A stretch of DNA of 64,000 nt from the NCBI RefSeq assembly GCF_916618755.1, contig NZ_CAKAKB010000006.1, forward strand, positions 186,001 to 250,000. Direction: 5' to 3'. Source of the stretch: Actinotalea sp. Marseille-Q4924 (GTDB lineage Bacteria; Actinomycetota; Actinomycetes; Actinomycetales; Cellulomonadaceae). The position numbers and the translations under genes are program-made. Within the stretch, counting starts at the first letter, position 1. Each line of letters starts with the position of its first letter. Positions 59,469 to 64,000 of the stretch are shown here, piece by piece. The notes beneath the pieces were generated by a model that was not told where the DNA came from, searched no databases, and worked only from the letters and a program-made list of their open reading frames with translations.

Positions 59469-60245
59469 ATGGCGGCCATGGCCGCGAGCAGCACCGGATC
59501 GGGCGAACCCAGCCGCACGCTCGCGCTGCTGTGGGGCGAGGCCGCCGCGTCGGGCCGGCGGGGGCCCGCGAGGTCGGCCAGTCTCGACCAGCTGGTCGAC
59601 GCAGCCCTCGAGCTCGCGGACGAGCAGGGCCTCGCCGCGGTCACGATCCGCGCGGTCGCGCAGCGGATCGGCGTCTCCCCCATGTCCGTCTACACGTACG
59701 TGCCCGGCAAACCGGAGCTGCTCGACCTCATGGTCGACGCGCGCTACCTGCGGATGGGGCGCCCGCCGTGGGACGGCGAGCCGTGGCGCGACCGGCTGAC
59801 CGCGGTCGCCGAGGTGAACCGGGCGCTGCTCACCGCACACCCGTGGCTGACCGAGGTCGCGGCGCTGAGCCGCCCGCCCCTCGGCCCCGGCGTCATGGCG
59901 AAGTACGAGCATGAGCTCGCTGCCTTCGACGACACCGGCCTGTCCGACGTCGACACCGACGCCGCCCTGACCTACCTGCTGGGGTTCGTGCAGGCGCACT
60001 GCCGCTCCGCGCACGACGCCGCACGGGTCACCACGGACACCGCCATGAGCGACGCCGACTGGTGGGCGGTGAACGCACCACTGCTCGAGCGCGTCCTCGA
60101 CGCGGAGGCCTACCCCCGCGCCGCCCGGATCGGTTCCGCGGCCGGCGAGGCCCAGGGCAGCGCCTGGGACGCCGCTCACGCATGGCGGTTCGGGTTGGCT
60201 CGGACGCTCGACGGGCTCGCGGTCCTCGTCGATCGCGACGACTGA
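59469..60245 (+). CDS. TetR/AcrR family regulator with TetR-C-like domain
   Basis: 258 residues. The helix-turn-helix is LDQLVDAALELADEQGLAAVTIRAVAQRIGVSPMSVYTYVPGKPELLDLMVDA. The C-terminal part (RDRLTAVAEVNRALLTAHPWLTEVAA) is of the TetR_C type typical of actinobacterial regulators. It probably represses itself and the divergent VOC gene. Two close Met codons (59469 and 59478) are both possible starts; no clear ribosome-binding site is seen. Confidence 0.9.
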   Translation: MAAMAASSTGSGEPSRTLALLWGEAAASGRRGPARSASLDQLVDAALELADEQGLAAVTIRAVAQRIGVSPMSVYTYVPGKPELLDLMVDARYLRMGRPPWDGEPWRDRLTAVAEVNRALLTAHPWLTEVAALSRPPLGPGVMAKYEHELAAFDDTGLSDVDTDAALTYLLGFVQAHCRSAHDAARVTTDTAMSDADWWAVNAPLLERVLDAEAYPRAARIGSAAGEAQGSAWDAAHAWRFGLARTLDGLAVLVDRDD

Positions 60246-60274
60246 CCTGCCGGCCGCGCCGCCATCGCGGTCAG

Positions 60275-60673
60275 CTACCAGGAGAGGGTCCGGAGACCGG
60301 GGACCGCGCGCACGGCCGCTTCGACCGTCGCGAGCGTGAGGTTGTCGACGAGCGCCTGGGCGACGAGGAGGCGATCGAAGGGATCTCGGTGGTCCCAGCG
60401 CATCGATCCGGCGAGGAGGGCGTGCTCCGTCCTGAGCGGCAGCTCCTCGACCTGCAGCTCGGCCACCCGTGCGGTCCAGGTGGCAACGAGGGCGTCGGCG
60501 CCCGGCAGTCGCCCCGAGCGCGCCTTGGTCGCGACCTCCATCGCGGACACGGCCGAGGCGAGGAGCGTCGTCGTCCCCGCAGCGAGGGTGCCGCGAACGT
60601 CCGGCGGGACCTTGTCCGGGGACGCGAGGAGCCAGAGGAGGACGTGCGTGTCCAGGAGGTACGTCACTCCCAC
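60275..60673 (-). CDS. PIN-domain toxin (VapC-like)
   Basis: 132 residues. YLLDTHVLLWLLASPDKVP (first Asp), SAMEVATKARSGRL (Glu), and WDHRDPFDRLLVAQALVDNLTLAT (D-P-F-D-R) are all present. It is the type often named type II toxin VapC of the Phd-partner class. It overlaps the antitoxin gene by 10 bp. Confidence 0.92.
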   Translation of the reverse strand: MGVTYLLDTHVLLWLLASPDKVPPDVRGTLAAGTTTLLASAVSAMEVATKARSGRLPGADALVATWTARVAELQVEELPLRTEHALLAGSMRWDHRDPFDRLLVAQALVDNLTLATVEAAVRAVPGLRTLSW

Positions 60674-60885
60674 GCGTCCAGCTCCTCCTCGTCCAGGGGT
60701 GCGTCGAAGTCGTCGGGCACCTCCAGAGCCACGGTTCCGAAGGTGCGCTGCCAGACCACGTCGATCGGGGCGAGCCGCGCGACCGGCCGTCCGGCCCGCG
60801 CGATGACCACCTCCTCGCCGCGCTCGACCCGGTGGAGGAGTTCGGAGAGATGGGTCTTGGCGTGCTGCACGTTGACCTGGGCCAT
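60664..60885 (-). CDS. Phd/YefM-type antitoxin
   Basis: 73 residues. MAQVNVQHAKTHLSELLHRVERGEEVVIARAGRPVARLAPID is the standard Phd DNA-binding domain. The acidic tail (PDDFDAPLDEEELDAWE) binds the toxin encoded next to it. It is a different pair from the one at 50.2-50.9 kb. Confidence 0.92.
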   Translation of the reverse strand: MAQVNVQHAKTHLSELLHRVERGEEVVIARAGRPVARLAPIDVVWQRTFGTVALEVPDDFDAPLDEEELDAWE

Positions 60886-61013
60886 GGAGACAAGACTAGG
60901 TTGACCAGACCTGCCTGACCACCACGACCCCCGACTGCATGCCAGCCGTGGAGGTGCTGACGTGAGCGGGACGCCAGCTCGGGGGCGGCGGCCCGGCCTC
61001 GGGTCTACTGTCC

Positions 61014-62249
61014 ATGACCATGGGCAAGCCCACCGGAGTCACGTCCGAGGTCGGCCGGCTGAGCACGGTGCTCCTGCACCGCCCCGGCCCGGAGCTGCAG
61101 CGCCTCACTCCCCGCACCAACGACCAGCTGCTCTTCGACGGGCTGCCGTGGGTCGAGCGAGCCCAGGAGGAGCACGACGCCTTCGCCGACCTGCTGCGGG
61201 ACCGCGGCGTCGAGGTGCTGCTCCTCGTCGACCTGCTGGTCGAGGCCCTGGCGGACCCGGCCGCCCGCGAGCGCGCCGTCCGCGACCTCGTCGACGAGCG
61301 GCGGGTCGGCCTGCACCTCGCCGACGCCCTCACCTCGCACCTGGCGTCGGCGGACGCGGAGACCGTCGCGGGCGCGCTCGTCGGCGGCCTGACGTTCGAG
61401 GAGCTGCCCGCCGCCGAGGGTGCGTCCCTGGTCCGTGCGATGCACCATCCCCACGACTTCGCCGTCGACCCCCTGCCGAACCTGCTCTTCACGCGCGACT
61501 CGTCGGTGTGGGTGGGGGACCGGGTCGCCGTCACGTCGTTGGCCCTGCCGGCGCGGCGGCGGGAGTCGGCGGTCCTGGACCTCATCTACGCGCACCACCC
61601 GCGCTTCGCCGGCACGCCGCGGGCCTACGCCGCGCACTCGGCGCCGCTCGAGGGCGGGGACGTGCTGCTGCTGGGACCGGGCGTCGTCGCCGTCGGGGTC
61701 GGGGAGCGCACGTCGCCGGCGGGGGCGGAGTCCTTCGCGCGGTCGCTCTTCGCCGACGGGCTCGCGCGCGCGGTGCTCGCCGTCCCCATCGAGCAGTCCC
61801 GGGCCACGATGCACCTGGACACCGTCTGCACCATGGTCGACCGCGACGCCGTCGTCATGTACCCGGCGGTGCGTGACACCCTCAGCGCGTACACGCTGAC
61901 GCCCGACGACGGCGCCGCAGGGCAGGCGGGCAGCAACGGGCGCGGCGTGCGCGTCGCCGGCCCGGTGCCCTTCCTCGAAGCTGCCGGTGAGGCGATGGGG
62001 ACTCGCCTGCGCGTCGTCGAGACGGGGCTGGACCCCGTGACCGCGGAGCGCGAGCAGTGGGACGACGGCAACAACACCCTCGCGCTGGCGCCGGGCGTCG
62101 TCGTCGCCTACGAGCGCAACGCCGAGACCAACGCCCGGCTCGCGGACGCCGGGATCGAGGTGCTGGCGATCGCCGGGTCGGAGCTCGGGTCCGGGCGCGG
62201 CGGGCCCCGGTGCATGTCGTGCCCGGTCGCCCGCGGCCCCGTGGCCTGA
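61014..62249 (+). CDS. arcA: Arginine deiminase
   Basis: 411 residues. It converts L-arginine to citrulline and ammonia. The catalytic Cys400 is in [12 protein letters not shown], and the acid and His residues are in [10 protein letters not shown] and [22 protein letters not shown] and [15 protein letters not shown] are family hallmarks. No arcB or arcC lies nearby, so the rest of the arginine deiminase pathway must be elsewhere or absent. A second Met lies two codons on. Confidence 0.95.
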   Translation: MTMGKPTGVTSEVGRLSTVLLHRPGPELQRLTPRTNDQLLFDGLPWVERAQEEHDAFADLLRDRGVEVLLLVDLLVEALADPAARERAVRDLVDERRVGLHLADALTSHLASADAETVAGALVGGLTFEELPAAEGASLVRAMHHPHDFAVDPLPNLLFTRDSSVWVGDRVAVTSLALPARRRESAVLDLIYAHHPRFAGTPRAYAAHSAPLEGGDVLLLGPGVVAVGVGERTSPAGAESFARSLFADGLARAVLAVPIEQSRATMHLDTVCTMVDRDAVVMYPAVRDTLSAYTLTPDDGAAGQAGSNGRGVRVAGPVPFLEAAGEAMGTRLRVVETGLDPVTAEREQWDDGNNTLALAPGVVVAYERNAETNARLADAGIEVLAIAGSELGSGRGGPRCMSCPVARGPVA

Positions 62250-62262
62250 GGGCCGACGCCGG

Positions 62263-63423
62263 ATGGGCCTCGCCGTCGTCGTCGGGGCGGGGATCGGCGG
62301 GCTGGCCGCGGCCGTCGGGCTGCGGCGTCGGGGGTGGGACGTCGTCGTGCTGGAGCGTGCGCCGCAGTTCGCCCCGGTCGGGGCGGGGCTGACCCTCATG
62401 GCGAACGGGCTGGCCGCGCTCGACGCGATCGGGGTGGGTGCGAGCGTCCGAGCGACGGTGCGGCCGTTGGAGGCCATGACGTTCCGCTCGCGGGGCGGAC
62501 GGGTCCTCGTCCGGGCGGCGATGCCCGCGGACGCGCCGAGCTGCGGCGTGCACCGGGCGACGCTTCACCGGCTCCTCACCGATGCCCTGCCGGACGACGT
62601 CGTCCGGCTCGGCGCCGAGGTCACCGGCGTCGTCGGCGGGAGCAGCCCGGAGGTGACCTACTGCTCGGCGGACGGGTCGACGACGACGCTCCCGGCGAAC
62701 CTACTCGTGGGTGCGGACGGCGTGCGGTCGCTGGTTCGGTCCGTCCTGTGGCCTGAGGCGCGCGGGCCGGTCGCCGTCGGCAGCACGGCGTGGCGCGGGG
62801 TGACGCGCGGCCCGACGCCGCTGCGCGACGCCGAGGTGTCGTGGGGGCCGGGGACGGAGGTGGGGCTCGTCCCGCTCGAGGACGGGCGGGTGTACTGGTA
62901 CGTGTCCGTGACCGACGACCGGATCGGCTCGTCACGCCAGGGTGGGGCGCACGCGGACGCCTCCGCACTGGTGGACGGGTGGTACGCCGGGGTGGTGGAC
63001 GCCGTCCCCGGCACCGACCCGGTGGCGGTGCTCCGGACCGAGCTCGTGCACCTGCGACCCGGCCCGGCACCGTGGGCGCGCGGGGCCGTCGCGCTCCTGG
63101 GCGACGCGGCGCACGCGATGCCGCCGTACCTCGGCCAGGGCGCCAACCAGGCTCTCGAGGACGCCGCGGTGCTGGCCGCCGTGGTCGCGCCGGACGACGA
63201 CGTGCCCACCGCGCTGGCCGAGTACGACCGACGACGGCGCCCGCGCGCGACCCGGGTGGCACGAGCGGCGGTGCGCGCCGGGCGTACGGGGCAGATGGTG
63301 CGCTCCGCCGCGGCCGTCGCGCTGCGGGACCGAGCGATCGCGCTCGCACCGGCCGGGATGCTGACGCGGGCGATGGGTGGCGTCGTGCGGTGGCACGCCC
63401 CGGTTATGCCGGAGACGCGCTGA
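62263..63423 (+). CDS. FAD-dependent aromatic monooxygenase-like protein
   Basis: 386 residues. The Rossmann motif VVVGAGIGGLAAAVGLRRRGWDVVVLERA is at the N-terminus, and the second FAD motif is ALLGDAAHAMPPYLGQGANQALEDAAVLA. It is related to salicylate and 6-hydroxynicotinate monooxygenases. The substrate is unknown. It begins 13 bp after arcA and may be co-transcribed, without an obvious functional link. Confidence 0.9.
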   Translation: MGLAVVVGAGIGGLAAAVGLRRRGWDVVVLERAPQFAPVGAGLTLMANGLAALDAIGVGASVRATVRPLEAMTFRSRGGRVLVRAAMPADAPSCGVHRATLHRLLTDALPDDVVRLGAEVTGVVGGSSPEVTYCSADGSTTTLPANLLVGADGVRSLVRSVLWPEARGPVAVGSTAWRGVTRGPTPLRDAEVSWGPGTEVGLVPLEDGRVYWYVSVTDDRIGSSRQGGAHADASALVDGWYAGVVDAVPGTDPVAVLRTELVHLRPGPAPWARGAVALLGDAAHAMPPYLGQGANQALEDAAVLAAVVAPDDDVPTALAEYDRRRRPRATRVARAAVRAGRTGQMVRSAAAVALRDRAIALAPAGMLTRAMGGVVRWHAPVMPETR

Positions 63424-63460
63424 CGGCGGGCGCGGGCCGCGGCTGCTGCCGCTCGTAGCC

Positions 63461-63889
63461 TCAGTTGGCGGCGACCCACATCAGGTTGAGCGGCACCCCC
63501 ACCGTGACGAGCGCCGTGCCGATACCGGCGAGGATGCCGATGACGGCGAACGTGCGGACGTTGCTCGTCGGCGGGCGCCGGGCCTGGACCACGAAGCCGA
63601 GGACGATGGACGGCATCACCCACAGCGCCCCCAGCCAGGCGTCGATCGGACCGACGACGTACGGCTGGGTCGGTTCCGGCCCCTGACCGATGAGCGCCAA
63701 GATGATCGCCATGCCGCCGAGGACCTCGGCGATCCCTAGGCCGAGGGACCACGCGGCAAGGGTGACCGTTCGTCGCTCCCGCGGCGGCCACGGGACGAGC
63801 GGATGCCACTGGTAACCGTCCCACCACCAGCGTGTGCCGTTGGGCGTCGTCTGCGTGAGGGCTCCGTGGGGGGCGGTGTGCATCGCCAT
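63461..63889 (-). CDS. Small membrane protein with DUF2510-like N-terminus
   Basis: 142 residues. TPNGTRWWWDGYQWHPLVPW is DUF2510-like. Three hydrophobic segments follow (LAAWSLGLGIAEVLGGMAIILALI, WLGALWVMPSIVLGFVV, FAVIGILAGIGTALVTVGVPLNLMWV). The function is unknown. Nothing is recognised between it and the right edge. Confidence 0.8.
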   Translation of the reverse strand: MAMHTAPHGALTQTTPNGTRWWWDGYQWHPLVPWPPRERRTVTLAAWSLGLGIAEVLGGMAIILALIGQGPEPTQPYVVGPIDAWLGALWVMPSIVLGFVVQARRPPTSNVRTFAVIGILAGIGTALVTVGVPLNLMWVAAN

Positions 63890-64000
63890 CGTGATCGCCT
63901 GCTGTCGCGCGTGAGGGCTCCGTCGCCTTCAGCGTCGAACGAGCCGGTGTGAGCGTCCAGAGGACTTGGTCCCTGACAGGCCAGCCCGGCGGCGTCGCCG

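Overview
The window looks like a chromosomal segment of a high-GC actinobacterium of the Cellulomonas type. The evidence is the very GC-rich codon usage, GTG starts with GTGA overlaps, a cellobiose phosphorylase whose N-terminus matches the Cellulomonas enzyme as I remember it, a CelR-type operator, a modular GH10 xylanase, a GH127 arabinofuranosidase and F420-type oxidoreductases. I saw no tRNA, rRNA, prophage or CRISPR array.

Layout. 1-4.2 kb: the start of a secreted GH43 enzyme, then cellobiose phosphorylase with a CelR-like operator, then an intergenic stretch with three hairpin repeats. 4.2-8.2 kb: an EF-G2-like GTPase, an AbiEi/DUF559-like protein and an SLH protein. 8.3-13.4 kb: an iron module (siderophore-interacting protein, then ATPase, binding lipoprotein and fused permease behind an IdeR/DtxR box). 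13.4-21.9 kb: methyltransferase, DUF429, secreted HNH-type nuclease, Lrp regulator, a PLP lyase coupled to a broken 2-oxoacid dehydrogenase E1 gene, hydrolase, YrdC/Sua5-like protein. 22-24.7 kb: two-component system and a deazaflavin reductase. 24.7-34.6 kb: YCII protein, AlkA-like glycosylase, a second AbiEi/DUF559 paralogue, alcohol dehydrogenase, DUF427, small alarmone synthetase coupled to a Mut7-C RNase, F420/FAD oxidoreductases and small membrane proteins. 34.7-39.1 kb: a metQNI transporter preceded by an SfnB/DszC-like flavin enzyme and a probable leader peptide. 39.1-48.4 kb: hydrolases and a LacI-controlled sugar ABC/GH127 operon. 48.7-53 kb: DUF1801/toroid pair, a VapBC-type pair and a T7SS-type toxin/immunity pair. 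53.2-64 kb: OsmC, xylanase, dehydrogenase, GNAT, VOC/TetR pair, second VapBC pair, arginine deiminase, FAD monooxygenase and a small membrane protein.

How it works together. The carbohydrate genes suggest growth on plant cell-wall polymers: xylanase and GH43 outside the cell, ABC uptake of arabinose-containing oligosaccharides with intracellular GH127, and phosphorolysis of cellobiose. The iron and methionine/sulfur operons each carry a visible control element.

The most unusual signal is two unrelated families of fixed-size palindromic elements: family A (about 45 bp, eight copies) and family B (41 bp, four copies). The two paralogous AbiEi/DUF559-like genes are each bracketed by copies of a different family, A around 6374-7309 and B around 26591-27493. 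This resembles REP/RAYT logic but with a Vsr-like nuclease fold, and I propose it as a candidate undescribed gene-plus-palindrome system.
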